Notes: generated by a model not told the origin, from the letters alone. A stretch of DNA of 64,000 nt from Pseudoglutamicibacter cumminsii (GCF_016907775.1 NZ_JAFBCO010000001.1:62001-126000); one strand, 5' to 3'. Numbered from the stretch's first letter, positions 18,459 through 28,380 are shown. Numbers and translations: made by a program.

Positions 18459-18965
18459 TTATTTGCGGACGATGCGACCGCTGGCTCCGCCGCGAACCAC
18501 TGTCAGCACGAGGCCGCGGAGACGGTCGTGGACACCGCGCTGATCGGCGTCCATCACAACAGGCGGGATCACGAGCAACAGGAGGACGGTGCGGATCAAA
18601 GCGTCGAGTGGCGAGATCGGGCTGCCGTCTAAACGCTGAACCTGCAGGCCTAGGATCCAGTGGCCGATCGTGCGACCGAAGATCGTCAACATCACGAGTG
18701 TCATCACTGCGAACGCTACGAGGTTAAGCCACGGCAGCACGTCCCGACTGATGAGCCACGAAACACCCATCGCGAGACCCCAGTCGATCAGCAACGCCAA
18801 GATACGTGGGCCCATACGGCCCACTGATCCCGGCCCAGACTCTGGGCGGCCGAGTCCCGCACCGGGATATTCGATGTTATGGGTTTGAGGAGGTCCGCTA
18901 ATCCACGAGCCAATATCGGCTCGTGTGACGCGTGTCTCGCGCTCGTTGTCACGTTTTTGGGCCAT
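18459..18965 (-). CDS. RDD family membrane protein
   Basis: A 168-residue protein with the RDD fold: Arg and Asp in RILALLIDWGL (first membrane segment) and TIGHWILGLQV with a following RLDG. It has three to four membrane segments. RDD proteins are variously linked to transport or sodium/proton exchange, but no function can be assigned here. A polar N-terminal extension of about 50 residues precedes the first segment. I take ATG 18965; an in-frame ATG at 18974 three codons upstream is equally open. It is divergent from glnA. Confidence 0.85.
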   Translation of the reverse strand: MAQKRDNERETRVTRADIGSWISGPPQTHNIEYPGAGLGRPESGPGSVGRMGPRILALLIDWGLAMGVSWLISRDVLPWLNLVAFAVMTLVMLTIFGRTIGHWILGLQVQRLDGSPISPLDALIRTVLLLLVIPPVVMDADQRGVHDRLRGLVLTVVRGGASGRIVRK

Positions 18966-19190
18966 GAGCCTCATTCTACGTGGGGAGCCGGCCGAGACTT
19001 TTTCTGTACGGCACGCAGTTTCTCAACCAGACAAGAACAGTGCTTCTAAAGAATGCGAACGCAATGCATCTAAAGAAGACGAACACAGCGCAGACAAAAA
19101 CCAACATGCTTGGGAACTTTTTGACTAAACTAGAACGCAAGGCCCGCCGTATCTCAACGGGCCACACACCATGCCTAGGAGGCTACAGAC
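18966..19190. promoter_or_regulatory. glnA upstream region with 24-bp direct repeat and leader hairpin
   Basis: 225 bp between the divergent RDD gene and glnA. Two 24-bp direct repeats (19045-19068 and 19069-19092) match at 19 of 24 positions, both starting TCTAAAGAA. A small hairpin GGCCCG/CGGGCC (19141-19146 with 19158-19163) is followed by the AGGAGG site of glnA. No clear GlnR or AmtR consensus was found. Confidence 0.5.
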
Positions 19191-20615
19191 GTGTTTACGT
19201 CACCGGAAGAAGTACTGTCCTTCATCGAAAAAGAGGAGGTGCAGTTCGTCGACATTCGGTTCACTGACTTGCCTGGCATGCAGCACCACTTCAACGTGCC
19301 AGCCTCGACGGTCGACGAGGATTTCTTCGTCAACGGCCAGCTGTTCGACGCTTCCTCGATCCGCGGTTTCGAGGGCATCGCTAACTCCGACATGCAGCTT
19401 ATCCCGGACATCAAGACGGCTTTCGTTGACCCGTTCCGCGCAGCGAAGACCCTCGTCATGACGTTCTCCGTGGTCAACCCTCGTACGGGCGAGCCATACG
19501 GCCGTGACCCACGCGGCGTAGCGGAACGCGCCGAGGCCTACCTTGCATCGACCGGCATCGCTGACACGGCTTTCTTCGCATCTGAAGCCGAATTCTTTAT
19601 CTTCGACGACGTGACCTACTCGACCGAGCCACACAACAGCGGTTTCAGCGTCGACTCCGTCGAAGCCCCATGGAACACCTCCGCGATCGAGGTTGCAGGC
19701 AACCTGGGCCATAAGATGCGCCTCAAGGGCGGCTACTTCCCGGTCTCCCCTAACGACAAGCAGGCAGACCTTCGCGACGACATCTCTCTGCGGTTGACCG
19801 AGGTTGGCCTGAAGGTCGAGCGTGCGCACCACGAAGTTGGTGCAGCCGGTCAGGCGGAAATCAACTACGAGTTCAACACGCTCGTGCACGCGGCTGACGA
19901 CCTCATGAAGTTCAAGTACGTCGTCAAGAACGTCGCCGAAGAATGGGGCAAGTCCGCAACCTTCATGCCGAAGCCGCTCCAGAACGACAACGGCTCCGGT
20001 ATGCACTGCCACCAGTCCCTCTGGAACGACGGCAAGCCACTGTTCTACGACGAGCTCGGCTACGCGAACCTGTCCGACACCGCCCGCTGGTACATCGGCG
20101 GCCTGCTACACCACGCATCGGCTGTCATGGCGTTCACCAACCCGACCGTGAACTCCTACCGCCGCCTCGTCAAGGGCTTCGAAGCACCAGTCAACATGGT
20201 GTACTCGCAGGGCAACCGCTCGGCCGGCATTCGTATCCCGATCACCGGCTCCAATCCGAAGGCTAAGCGCCTCGAGTTCCGCGCACCTGACGGCTCATCG
20301 AACCCATATCTCGCGTTCGCTGCACAGCTCATGGCGGGCTTGGACGGCATCCGCAACCGCATCGAACCGGCAGACCCGATCGATAAGGACCTCTACGAGC
20401 TCCCACCAGAGGAAGCCGCAGACATTCAGAAGGCGCCAGAAACCCTCTCCGAGGCGCTCGAGGCGCTGCGTGAGGATCACGAGTTCCTGCTCGCAGGCGA
20501 CGTGTTCACCGAAGACCTCATCGAAACCTGGATCGAGGACAAGTACGAGAACGAAGTGCGCCCGATGATGGCCGCTGTCACCGCACTGGAATACGAGCTC
20601 TACTACTCGCTCTAA
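19191..20615 (+). CDS. glnA: Glutamine synthetase type I
   Basis: Makes glutamine from glutamate, ammonia and ATP; the main ammonium-assimilating enzyme. It is 474 residues, the size of GSI-beta enzymes. ATP and metal motifs [18 protein letters not shown] and NRSAGIRIP are intact. The adenylylation site is present: Tyr402 in DLYELPPEE, so activity can be switched off by GlnE encoded just downstream on the opposite strand. The GTG start at 19191 has a strong AGGAGG upstream with an eight-base spacing. Confidence 0.97.
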   Translation: MFTSPEEVLSFIEKEEVQFVDIRFTDLPGMQHHFNVPASTVDEDFFVNGQLFDASSIRGFEGIANSDMQLIPDIKTAFVDPFRAAKTLVMTFSVVNPRTGEPYGRDPRGVAERAEAYLASTGIADTAFFASEAEFFIFDDVTYSTEPHNSGFSVDSVEAPWNTSAIEVAGNLGHKMRLKGGYFPVSPNDKQADLRDDISLRLTEVGLKVERAHHEVGAAGQAEINYEFNTLVHAADDLMKFKYVVKNVAEEWGKSATFMPKPLQNDNGSGMHCHQSLWNDGKPLFYDELGYANLSDTARWYIGGLLHHASAVMAFTNPTVNSYRRLVKGFEAPVNMVYSQGNRSAGIRIPITGSNPKAKRLEFRAPDGSSNPYLAFAAQLMAGLDGIRNRIEPADPIDKDLYELPPEEAADIQKAPETLSEALEALREDHEFLLAGDVFTEDLIETWIEDKYENEVRPMMAAVTALEYELYYSL

Positions 20616-20647
20616 GCCGCGGGCTAGCTGAGCACACTAAACCATAC

Positions 20648-20691
20648 AGTCGGAGGGGCTGGGAACCACACGGTTCCCAGCCCCTCCGACT
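20648..20691. terminator. Bidirectional terminator hairpin
   Basis: Perfect 20-bp stem (20648-20667 with 20672-20691) with an ACAC loop between the convergent glnA and glnE. Confidence 0.88.
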
Positions 20692-20727
20692 TTGAGCGTT
20701 ACAGATCAGCTAGGACAGCCGCGACGA

Positions 20728-23700
20728 CTACCGCGGTTGCTCGCCGTAGAACAGTTCCTCGAACACCTGCCGCGAACGCCGCGCGACACGAAGCCACGCT
20801 TCTTCCAGCTCCGGTCCGGCGTCTTTACCCCAGCCGATCCACGTCGCGACCGCCGAAATCTCCGAGCGGCTCGACGGGAACGAATCCGACGCCCGCCCCG
20901 TGCACGCCATGTTCGCGGCACGCACATCGGTCGCCAGCTTCCACGCCGTCTCGAGGCTCTCGGCGTCCTCCTGGCTAATCAACCCAGCATGATGCCCGGC
21001 GCGCAATGCCTCGAGGGTGTTCGTGGTCTGCAAACCCGGGTGCCGCTTAGCGAAACGCAGCTGCATCGATTGAACCAGCCACTCGACATCGCTCAAGCCA
21101 CCGGGCCCGAGCTTCACGTGCCGTCTCGGGTTCACGCCGCGTGGCAACCGCTCCCCCTCAACCCGAGCCTTGACCCGACGGATCTCCTGAAGCTCTTTAT
21201 CCGAAAGGCCGTGCTGATACCGCACCGGGTCGATCAGCTCGATGAATTTCTGCCCGACTTCCTCATCGCCAGCAAACGGGCGGGCACGCAGTAACGCCTG
21301 ACGCTCCCACGTCTCAGCCCACCGCTCGTAATAGTCCGCATAAGACTCCAGCGAACGTACCAACGGCCCGTTCTTGCCCTCGGGACGCAAGTCGACATCG
21401 ATCTTCAACCGGTGCTCCGCCAGAATCGGAGGCGTCAACGAACCCGACAGCAGATGCCCCAATGCAGAGGCCATTCGGTTGGCTTGCTGCTTCGCCGCTT
21501 CCGGGTCAACGCCTTCGACCGGCTCATACACATACATCGCATCCAGATCAGAGCCGTAACCGATCTCAGCACCACCCTGCCGGCCCATCGCAATCACAGC
21601 GAACCGAGCCAGCTCACCGTGTTCCGCGACCTCCTGATGCCGGGCAACATGCCACGCGCCCATGACCGCAGCCTGGTCCACGTTTGACAGCGCTCGGCCC
21701 AGCTCCTCAACATCGATCAGCCCAGAACCGTGCGCCAACGCAACGCGCAACGTCTCGCGGCGCCGCGCGGTCCGCACCAACTGCATGCCACCGTCGGCGG
21801 CGTCCTCATGCCGGTCAAGCTTGGCCGAAACCTGTTTCCACAGCTTCTCCCAGCGGCGAGGCTTCAGATCAGCATCATTGCCCAGCCACGCGGTGGCCTC
21901 AGGCGAAACCTCAAGCAGATCGACAACCATGCGCGAGGTCGACAAAATACGGCACAACCGTTCCGCACCCGCCGCAGAATCACGCAGCATCGACATGAAC
22001 CACGGGGTCGATCCCAAGGAATCCGAAAGCCGCCGGAAACCCAACAGCCCAGCGTCAGGGCTCACGCCGTCCGCAAACCACTCCAACATGACCGGCAACA
22101 GGTGCCGTTGCAAAGCCGCGGTACGCGAAATCCCGCCCGTCAGCGCTTCGATGTGGCGCATCGCCTGCTTCGGGTCGGCATAACCCAAAACCTTCAAACG
22201 TGCCTCAGCTGCCCCAGGGGTCAGCCGAACCTCGTCGTCTTGCAGGCCAGCTGCCGCGGCCAACAGCGGCCGGAAGAAGATCTTCTGGTGCAAACCTCGC
22301 ACGCGGTTCTTGATCTTCTTCCACGCCTTGAGCATGTGCTCGGCGGTAGCGACCTGCCGCTCACCGGGCGCCGCAACACCACGCGCAAGCGCCCGCTGCT
22401 CGGCCTCCGATTTAGGCATCGCGTGCGTGCGCCGCAACCGCACCAGCTGGATGCGGTGCTCGAGGCTGCGCAGGTAACGGTAGTCCGCACTGAACTGGCG
22501 GGCATCATCACGCGAGATATACGCGGCACTCGCCAACGCATCGAGCGCTTCCAGCGTTCCGCGGACCCGCAGGCCATCATCCACACGACCGTGAACCAGC
22601 TGTAACAACTGGACTGTGAACTCGACGTCGCGGAGCCCACCCGGGCCGAGCTTGATCTGCCGTTCGACCTCCGCAGGCGGGATGTTGTCGGTGACGCGCT
22701 GACGCATCTTCTGCACCGCTTCAACGAAGCCATCGCGGCGGGAAGCCTCCCACACCATGGGCCAGATCGCCTCGATATATTCCGTGCCCAGCGCGGCGTC
22801 ACCTGCGATGGGCCGCGCCTTGAGCAGTGCTTGGAACTCCCAGTGGTCCGCCCAGCGTTTGTAGTACTGGATGTGTGATGCGAGCGTGCGGGACATCGCG
22901 CCGTCTTGGCCTTCAGGCCGCAGGTTCGCGTCTAGCTCCCAGAGGGCCGGTTCTTTGCCGGTAGAACCTACGATGTGCCCCATGGCTTTCGTGAGGCTCG
23001 CGGCGATGTCTTCGGCGCGGTCGGCTGTCTGCTCGTCCGTGCCCTCGGCGACGGAGTGCACATAGATCACGTCGACGTCGGAAACATAATTCAGTTCCCT
23101 CGCGCCGCACTTGCCCATGCCGATGACCGCGAGCCGGACTTGGGTCACGTCGGTGTCCGGATAGGTGTCGGCGACGTGCCGGTAGGCGATCGCTAGCGCC
23201 CCGTCGACGGCGGCTGCGGCTAGGTCTGCAAGCTCAGCGGCAACCATGCGTACCGAGTCCGAGGCCTCATCGGCGCACACATCTTTCATCGCGGTGTCCA
23301 GGAGCTCGGCGCGGTAGGCGACCCGAAGCGCGGCTACCGTGGCGTCCTCGGCTGATGCCGCGATGGGGACGTCAGCTTCCGGGTCTGCGCCCACGGCGGT
23401 GAGCATTTTGGCGCGCAGACCACTCGGGTCGGATGGATCGTATTCGTTCGGCCGTTCAACGGTGAGCGCATCGGCTTGATCCGGGTGCCGCAGCACGAAG
23501 TCCACGAGCGCCTCTGACGCACCTGCGAGCATGAACAGCGGTTGGTTGCAGCTCGGGTCTTGGACGGGGCCGGCGAGCGACGGGATCCGCTCGAGCCAGC
23601 GAATCACGTTGAGCAGAGCCATGTCCGGGTCGGCTGTGGCACGCAAAGCCTCGAGCACCGTCACGTGATCGACCTGGGCGAGCTCCTTTGACCTCAGCAG

Positions 23701-23811
23701 GGTGCGGGCACGCCGCGGGTCGTTGAACCCCGCGGCTCGTACAGCGCGGTCGATCGTGGAGGATGAACCCTCTGTGCTTTTGAGCGATTTTTCGTCTTGC
23801 TGGGATGTCAT
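20728..23811 (-). CDS. glnE: Glutamine synthetase adenylyltransferase/deadenylylase
   Basis: Bifunctional enzyme that adds AMP to, and removes it from, glutamine synthetase. The 1027-residue protein has two nucleotidyltransferase domains. The first contains GMGKCGARELNYVSDVD, and the second GRQGGAEIGYGSDLDAMYVY; each carries the G-x-G...S-D-x-D metal site. A PII-uridylyltransferase-like helical domain follows each. Its target, GlnA with Tyr402, is encoded on the facing strand. glnA2 lies 22 bases upstream in the same direction, so glnA2-glnE form an operon. Confidence 0.97.
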   Translation of the reverse strand: MTSQQDEKSLKSTEGSSSTIDRAVRAAGFNDPRRARTLLRSKELAQVDHVTVLEALRATADPDMALLNVIRWLERIPSLAGPVQDPSCNQPLFMLAGASEALVDFVLRHPDQADALTVERPNEYDPSDPSGLRAKMLTAVGADPEADVPIAASAEDATVAALRVAYRAELLDTAMKDVCADEASDSVRMVAAELADLAAAAVDGALAIAYRHVADTYPDTDVTQVRLAVIGMGKCGARELNYVSDVDVIYVHSVAEGTDEQTADRAEDIAASLTKAMGHIVGSTGKEPALWELDANLRPEGQDGAMSRTLASHIQYYKRWADHWEFQALLKARPIAGDAALGTEYIEAIWPMVWEASRRDGFVEAVQKMRQRVTDNIPPAEVERQIKLGPGGLRDVEFTVQLLQLVHGRVDDGLRVRGTLEALDALASAAYISRDDARQFSADYRYLRSLEHRIQLVRLRRTHAMPKSEAEQRALARGVAAPGERQVATAEHMLKAWKKIKNRVRGLHQKIFFRPLLAAAAGLQDDEVRLTPGAAEARLKVLGYADPKQAMRHIEALTGGISRTAALQRHLLPVMLEWFADGVSPDAGLLGFRRLSDSLGSTPWFMSMLRDSAAGAERLCRILSTSRMVVDLLEVSPEATAWLGNDADLKPRRWEKLWKQVSAKLDRHEDAADGGMQLVRTARRRETLRVALAHGSGLIDVEELGRALSNVDQAAVMGAWHVARHQEVAEHGELARFAVIAMGRQGGAEIGYGSDLDAMYVYEPVEGVDPEAAKQQANRMASALGHLLSGSLTPPILAEHRLKIDVDLRPEGKNGPLVRSLESYADYYERWAETWERQALLRARPFAGDEEVGQKFIELIDPVRYQHGLSDKELQEIRRVKARVEGERLPRGVNPRRHVKLGPGGLSDVEWLVQSMQLRFAKRHPGLQTTNTLEALRAGHHAGLISQEDAESLETAWKLATDVRAANMACTGRASDSFPSSRSEISAVATWIGWGKDAGPELEEAWLRVARRSRQVFEELFYGEQPR

Positions 23812-23833
23812 GGATTTCTTCTACAGCACCCTT

Positions 23834-25174
23834 CTAGAGCATCCCAAGGTAGCGGCGTAGCTCGAACGGGGAGATATCTTGACGGTATTCGTCCCATTCG
23901 GCTCGTTTATTGCGGAGGAAAGCGTCGAAAACCCATTCGCCCAGGATGTCGGCGACGAGTTCGGAGTTCTCCATGACGTTGATCGCTTCGTGCAGCGTGG
24001 ACGGCAGCGGGTCGAGGCCCAGCACGCGGCGTTCACGACTTGTGAGCGAGAAAATGTCTTCTTCGGTTGGGTCACCGAGGTCGTAACGTTCGCGGATGCC
24101 TTTGAGCCCGGCGCCCAGGATGCATGCGTAGGCGAGGTACGGGTTGGCGGCGGAGTCGATGCCGCGGTACTCGACGCGGGCGGACTGCCCCTTTTCTGGC
24201 TTGTAGAGCGGTACGCGCACGAGGGCGGAACGGTTGTTGTGGCCCCACGAGATGTGGCTTGGCGCTTCTCCCCCGCCCCACAAACGCTTGTACGAGTTCA
24301 CAAACTGGTTGGTTACCGCGGTGAACTCCGGCGCATGCGTCAGGACGCCTGCGATGAACTGGCGCGCCGTTGTGGAGAGCTGATATTCCTGGCCGCCTTC
24401 GAAGAACGCGTTTCGTTCCCCTTCGAACAGCGAGAAGTGCGTGTGCATCCCGGAACCGGGATGGTGTGAGAAAGGTTTCGGCATGAACGTCGCGTAAATG
24501 CCCTGCAAGAGCGCTACTTCTTTGATGATGGTGCGGAACGTCATGAGGTTGTCCGCAGTAGCCAGAACGTCGGCGTAGCGCAGGTCGATCTCATTTTGTC
24601 CCGGACCGGATTCGTGGTGCGAGAACTCGACGGAGATGCCGACTTCCTCGAGCGAGGTCACGGCTTTGCGGCGGAAGTCCTGGGCGATGCCGCCGGGCAC
24701 GTGGTCGAAATAGCTCGCCGAATCCACGGGTTGCGGGTGGCCGTTGGCGTCCATCTCGTCGCTACGCAGCAGATAGAACTCAACTTCTGGATGCGTGTAG
24801 CACGTGAATCCCATGTCGGCGGCTTCTTCAACCTGCCGCTTCAAAACGTGACGTGGGTCTGCCATCGATGGTTCGCCATCGGGGGTCAGGATGTCACAGA
24901 ACATGCGGGAGGTCGGTTCGATGTTGCCTCGCCACGGCAGTAGCTGGAACGTCGATGCGTCGGGTTGCAAGAGCATATCGGATTCGAAGATACGGGAGAG
25001 ACCTTCGATCGAGGAGCCGTCGAAACCGAGGCCCTCACGGAAAGCACCTTCAACTTCCGCAGGCGCGAGCGCGACAGATTTAAGCGAGCCCACGACGTCG
25101 GTGAACCACAAACGCACAAAGCGGACGTCGCGTTCCTCGATAGTCCTGAGAACGAAGTCTTGTTGACGGTTCAC
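23834..25174 (-). CDS. glnA2: Glutamine synthetase homolog GlnA2
   Basis: A second GS-family enzyme (446 residues). It keeps the N-terminal fold (GFDGSSIEGL) and the ATP/metal motifs (PKPFSHHPGSGMHTHFSLF, NNRSALVRVP). It lacks the adenylylation loop: where GlnA has LYELPPEE this protein reads IFSLTSRERR, so GlnE should not modify it. In Streptomyces and Mycobacterium such proteins are not the main GS, and a Streptomyces member was described as non-essential; glutamate-polymer or amine ligase roles have been proposed for some paralogs. GTG 25174 has AAGGAG upstream. Confidence 0.9.
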   Translation of the reverse strand: MNRQQDFVLRTIEERDVRFVRLWFTDVVGSLKSVALAPAEVEGAFREGLGFDGSSIEGLSRIFESDMLLQPDASTFQLLPWRGNIEPTSRMFCDILTPDGEPSMADPRHVLKRQVEEAADMGFTCYTHPEVEFYLLRSDEMDANGHPQPVDSASYFDHVPGGIAQDFRRKAVTSLEEVGISVEFSHHESGPGQNEIDLRYADVLATADNLMTFRTIIKEVALLQGIYATFMPKPFSHHPGSGMHTHFSLFEGERNAFFEGGQEYQLSTTARQFIAGVLTHAPEFTAVTNQFVNSYKRLWGGGEAPSHISWGHNNRSALVRVPLYKPEKGQSARVEYRGIDSAANPYLAYACILGAGLKGIRERYDLGDPTEEDIFSLTSRERRVLGLDPLPSTLHEAINVMENSELVADILGEWVFDAFLRNKRAEWDEYRQDISPFELRRYLGML

Positions 25175-25273
25175 TCAATGCTCCTTAACAGAGTTGGTTG
25201 CGGGGCGGCGTGTATGACTGGCTGGGTGTGCTGGCGACGGGATTGATGCGCGGTGTGCTCGGCTTGCGGCCGC

Positions 25274-25456
25274 TTAGTCTTCGTCTTCTTCGTCCCACTT
25301 GCGGGTGCGTTCCGCAGCGATCTCGTAGGCGCGGGAGGCTTCTTCCGCAGTACGGTACGGTCCCATGCGGTGCGAACCTACAGACTGCGGACCCTTCTCG
25401 ACCTCGCCGGTTGAGGTGTTGAACCAGTACTCGCCTTCGGGTGCTTTATCAGTCAT
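25274..25456 (-). CDS. Small SPOR-domain-like protein
   Basis: A 60-residue conserved actinobacterial protein, usually annotated as SPOR domain-containing. It starts EYWFNTSTGEVEKGPQS, then has a MGPYRTAEEASRAYEIA helix and an acidic end (DEEDED). Unlike classical SPOR proteins it has no signal peptide or membrane segment, so peptidoglycan binding is not expected from the sequence alone. GAAAGGGG precedes the ATG at 25456. It is on the same strand as glnA2 and about 100 bp upstream, so it may share its transcript. Confidence 0.8.
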   Translation of the reverse strand: MTDKAPEGEYWFNTSTGEVEKGPQSVGSHRMGPYRTAEEASRAYEIAAERTRKWDEEDED

Positions 25457-25586
25457 GGCGGGCCCCTTTCTGTGGGCTTGCTTATTGGCCTGCTTATGGG
25501 CTGCTGCCCCATCGTCGGCACAGCATCATTCTTCTCTTCTTCACATTACGCGTTTATGCCTCGCAGGTGGGTCCTAAACTGGGGGC

Positions 25587-26486
25587 ATGACTGATTCTTC
25601 TGCTTCATATTCGAAAGCAACCGCCCCTATCGGGACCCTGACTAAGGGCCGCGTATCTCCTTTGCGTAAGGTTCCTGCCGATATTCAGCGTCCGCCTTAT
25701 GTTGGCAAGCCTGGGCCAGAAAAATGGGAGGGCGGGGATGTTTACTCCCCTGAGGAGGTCGAACGGATTCGCGCGGCGGGACGAATTGCTGCCGATGCGT
25801 TGCAGCTGATCGGTGAGACGGTCAAGCCGGGCATGACCACGGATGAAGTGGATGCGATCGGTCACGAATTCCTGGTAAAGAACGGCGCGTATCCTTCGAC
25901 GCTTGAGTATCAGGGCTTCCCGAAGTCGACGTGCACCTCGCTCAATGAGGTCATTTGCCACGGCATCCCGGATGACACGGTGATCCAGGATGGCGACATC
26001 CTCAACGTGGATATCACCGCGTATAAGGACGGCATGCACGGCGATACGAACGCGACGTTCCTTGTGGGCGATGTCGATCAGGAGTCCCGCGATCTGGTTG
26101 AGCGCACGCATGAGGCGATGATGCGCGGTATTCGCGCGGTCAAGCCTGGTCGTCAGATCAATGTGATTGGCCGGACGATCGAGGTGTATGCGAAGCGCTT
26201 CGGTCTCGGCGTGATTCGTGACTTCACTGGCCATGGTGTTGGCGGTGCGTTCCACTCGGGTTTGATTGTTCCGCATTACGATGCGGCGCCCGCTTATGAC
26301 ACGGAGATGGTGCCTGGTATGGTCATCACGATCGAGCCGATGCTCGCGCTGGGTACTCACCGGTGGGAACAGTGGGATGACGGCTGGACTGTGGTGACCG
26401 CTGACCGGAAGCGTACGGCTCAGTTTGAGCACACGTTGGTTGTGACTGAGAATGGCGCAGATATCCTCACGTTGCCGAGCTCTTGA
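25587..26486 (+). CDS. map: Methionine aminopeptidase, type I
   Basis: Removes the N-terminal methionine of nascent proteins. The five metal ligands are visible: Asp in [10 protein letters not shown], Asp in HGDTNATF, His in [11 protein letters not shown], Glu in TIEPML, and Glu in [12 protein letters not shown]. At 299 residues it carries an N-terminal extension of about 45 residues ([20 protein letters not shown]), usual for actinobacterial MetAP class c. The ATG at 25587 is followed by [10 protein letters not shown]; no strong ribosome binding site is apparent. Confidence 0.96.
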   Translation: MTDSSASYSKATAPIGTLTKGRVSPLRKVPADIQRPPYVGKPGPEKWEGGDVYSPEEVERIRAAGRIAADALQLIGETVKPGMTTDEVDAIGHEFLVKNGAYPSTLEYQGFPKSTCTSLNEVICHGIPDDTVIQDGDILNVDITAYKDGMHGDTNATFLVGDVDQESRDLVERTHEAMMRGIRAVKPGRQINVIGRTIEVYAKRFGLGVIRDFTGHGVGGAFHSGLIVPHYDAAPAYDTEMVPGMVITIEPMLALGTHRWEQWDDGWTVVTADRKRTAQFEHTLVVTENGADILTLPSS

Positions 26487-26542
26487 GCTACTGGCGTGTA
26501 AACTTCTAAGCGTTTTCATCCGGGGTACCGGACATATAAAGA

Positions 26543-26580
26543 GGGGGCTTCTCGATGCTATTTAGCATCGAGAAGCCCCC
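26543..26580 (+). terminator. Intrinsic terminator after map
   Basis: Perfect 18-bp stem (26543-26560 with 26563-26580) with a two-base TT loop, followed by TTTGAGTTTCTTT: the clearest intrinsic terminator in the window. Confidence 0.92.
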
Positions 26581-26645
26581 TTTGAGTTTCTTTGAAGCTG
26601 ATTCGTCGTGCCTGAATCCCAGGAATCGCCATGGCTTTGCTGTGG

Positions 26646-26723
26646 AGATTTTATGAAAATCTTTCTGGATATTCCCTTAGTGGCGAACTTGGTGTGCGAT
26701 ATGTAACAAGCTTCGCGAGCTTG
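26646..26723. promoter_or_regulatory. Two operator-like palindromes before the secreted hydrolase
   Basis: AGATTTT-ATG-AAAATCT (26646-26662, perfect 7-bp arms) and CAAGCT-TCGCG-AGCTTG (26707-26723, perfect 6-bp arms) lie 45 bp apart in the 285-bp gap between map and the hydrolase gene. They have the form of transcription-factor operators; the regulator is unknown. Confidence 0.45.
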
Positions 26724-26771
26724 ATGATGATCACTTCCCTTGAGGAACTCCCCTTTGAGGATAGGAACACC

Positions 26772-27722
26772 ATGAAAAAGAACTCCATGCGCAGCATCGC
26801 AGCAGTAGCCGCACTCGGCGTCGGCTTGAGCCTCGGCGCACCTGCCGCCAACGCTGCCCCTACGCCAGCCCCAGCCCAGGCGGCCCCGGCCGTCGCATCG
26901 AGCCATCTAGCTCCATTTGGCCCAGCGGATCCAGCCAAGCTTCCTAAGCCTAAACCTGGCGAGGTCCACGGCCCAAAGCCAACGGCAGAGATGCTGACCA
27001 AGCAGGGCCCTTACGAATACAAGACACAGAAGCTTCCTGTGGATCTGCGCACCGGATTCTATGGCGGCACCCTCTACTACCCTGTCGCTAAGAAGGGCGA
27101 GAAGTTCGGCGGCATCGTGACCATGCCTGGCTTCACCGAGCCTGGCATCGCTATGGAGTTCTTCGGCAAGCGTATGGCTTCCCATGGCTTCGTGGTTCTG
27201 CGTGCCGAATCCCTCACACCGTTCGATGAGCCGAACGTTCGTTCCCGTGCCGTTGAGAACGCTATGAAGCGATTGACGCGCGGCGATCACAAGGCTAGCG
27301 AGATCCTGGATCCGGAGCGTCTGGCGCTGATCGGTCACTCGATGGGTGGCGGCGGCGTTCTGATTGCGGCCGAGCGCAACCCTCAGCTGCGTGCCGTGAT
27401 TTCGCTGCACCCATGGGCTAAGCGCCCCATCTTCAACGTCAAGGTTCCTGTGATGGTCAACGGCGGTCTGCTGGACTTCGTTGCTGACATGGCTCAGTAC
27501 ACCGGCCCGATCTACGCGGGTATCCAGGGCGCACCGTATAAGGCGCTTCACACGCACCTTGCTGGCACGCACTGGGCTGGCATCGTCGATGATCCTAAGT
27601 TGCAGGCCCGCAACCTTGCGTTCCTGAAGTACTTCGTTGACGGCGACACCCGTTACGCGGAGTTCCTTGAGGCTCCAGCTCAGAAGTCGATGACCTTCAC
27701 CTCGACCACGGGTCCAATCTAA
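26772..27722 (+). CDS. Secreted polyester hydrolase / cutinase-like (PET-hydrolase family)
   Basis: A 316-residue secreted alpha/beta hydrolase. The signal peptide (about residues 1-28, ending ANAA) is followed by a Pro/Ala spacer. From residue 70 it follows Thermobifida TfCut2-type cutinases: TGFYGGTLYYP, FFGKRMASHGFVV, GHSMGGGG with nucleophile Ser190, HPW with Trp215, Asp235 in GGLLDFVAD, His267 in LAGTHWAG, and FVDGDTRYAEFL. The whole triad is therefore present. Differences: the oxyanion-hole tyrosine is Phe121, and the protein has no cysteine at all, so the family's C-terminal disulfide is missing. The natural substrate could be cutin, another polyester or a short-chain ester. The ATG at 26772 follows GAGGATAGGA. 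Confidence 0.88.
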   Translation: MKKNSMRSIAAVAALGVGLSLGAPAANAAPTPAPAQAAPAVASSHLAPFGPADPAKLPKPKPGEVHGPKPTAEMLTKQGPYEYKTQKLPVDLRTGFYGGTLYYPVAKKGEKFGGIVTMPGFTEPGIAMEFFGKRMASHGFVVLRAESLTPFDEPNVRSRAVENAMKRLTRGDHKASEILDPERLALIGHSMGGGGVLIAAERNPQLRAVISLHPWAKRPIFNVKVPVMVNGGLLDFVADMAQYTGPIYAGIQGAPYKALHTHLAGTHWAGIVDDPKLQARNLAFLKYFVDGDTRYAEFLEAPAQKSMTFTSTTGPI

Positions 27723-27781
27723 ACAAGACTCAAGGTGCATAAGCAGACGCTACGCTTCAGAGGCGTCTGAGATATAAAGAA

Positions 27782-27821
27782 CCGGCGGTGGTTCGGGCTT
27801 CCCCTCCCGAACCACCGCCGG
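27782..27821 (+). terminator. Intrinsic terminator after the hydrolase
   Basis: Perfect 16-bp stem (27782-27797 with 27806-27821) with an eight-base loop, followed by AGTTTTATG. It lies between this gene and the convergent nrdR and could work in both directions. Confidence 0.88.
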
Positions 27822-27891
27822 AGTTTTATGCGCACATCCGTCACTTGCAGTGTTGCGTTGTGCCCTGGCTTCCAGTGTCCGATGCGCGGGG

Positions 27892-28380
27892 CTAGGTCGC
27901 TGACAGTGTGCGTTGATGTGGTGGCAGAGTTGTTTCAGGGTTTTCGCGTAGCGCTTTGATCGCGTCTTCGAAGTCTTCGAGGGTTTCGAAGCCTTGGTAT
28001 ACCGATGCGAAGCGGAGGTAGGCGACCTGGTCGAGGCGGCGCAACGGGCGCAGGATTGCTAGACCCACTTGGTGCGCGTCGACTTCAGCGCGGCCTTCAG
28101 CGCGGATGGTTTCTTCGACTTCCTGCGCGAGCATCGCGAGGTCGTCTTCTGAAACGGGACGACCTTGGCAGGCCTTCGAGACGCCGGAAATGATTTTTGA
28201 GCGGCTGAACGGTTCGGCCACGCCGGAGCGCTTGACCACCGAAAGGCTCGCGGTTTCGATCGTTGTAAAGCGGCGACCGCAGGAGCTGCATTGACGGCGG
28301 CGACGGATCGAATAGCCGTCTTCGGTTGCGCGGGAGTCAACAACACGCGATTCGGCATGCCTGCAGAACGGACAAAACAC
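27892..28380 (-). CDS. nrdR: Transcriptional repressor NrdR
   Basis: ATP/dATP-sensing repressor of ribonucleotide reductase genes. The N-terminal zinc ribbon has CPFC and CSSCGRRF, and the ATP-cone domain spans about residues 49-139. At 162 residues it is the usual size. GTG 28380 has AGGGAGG upstream. It is the last gene of the long leftward block, after hisD. Two NrdR-box-like sites lie in its own upstream region, suggesting autoregulation. No nrd genes are in this window. Confidence 0.95.
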   Translation of the reverse strand: MFCPFCRHAESRVVDSRATEDGYSIRRRRQCSSCGRRFTTIETASLSVVKRSGVAEPFSRSKIISGVSKACQGRPVSEDDLAMLAQEVEETIRAEGRAEVDAHQVGLAILRPLRRLDQVAYLRFASVYQGFETLEDFEDAIKALRENPETTLPPHQRTLSAT

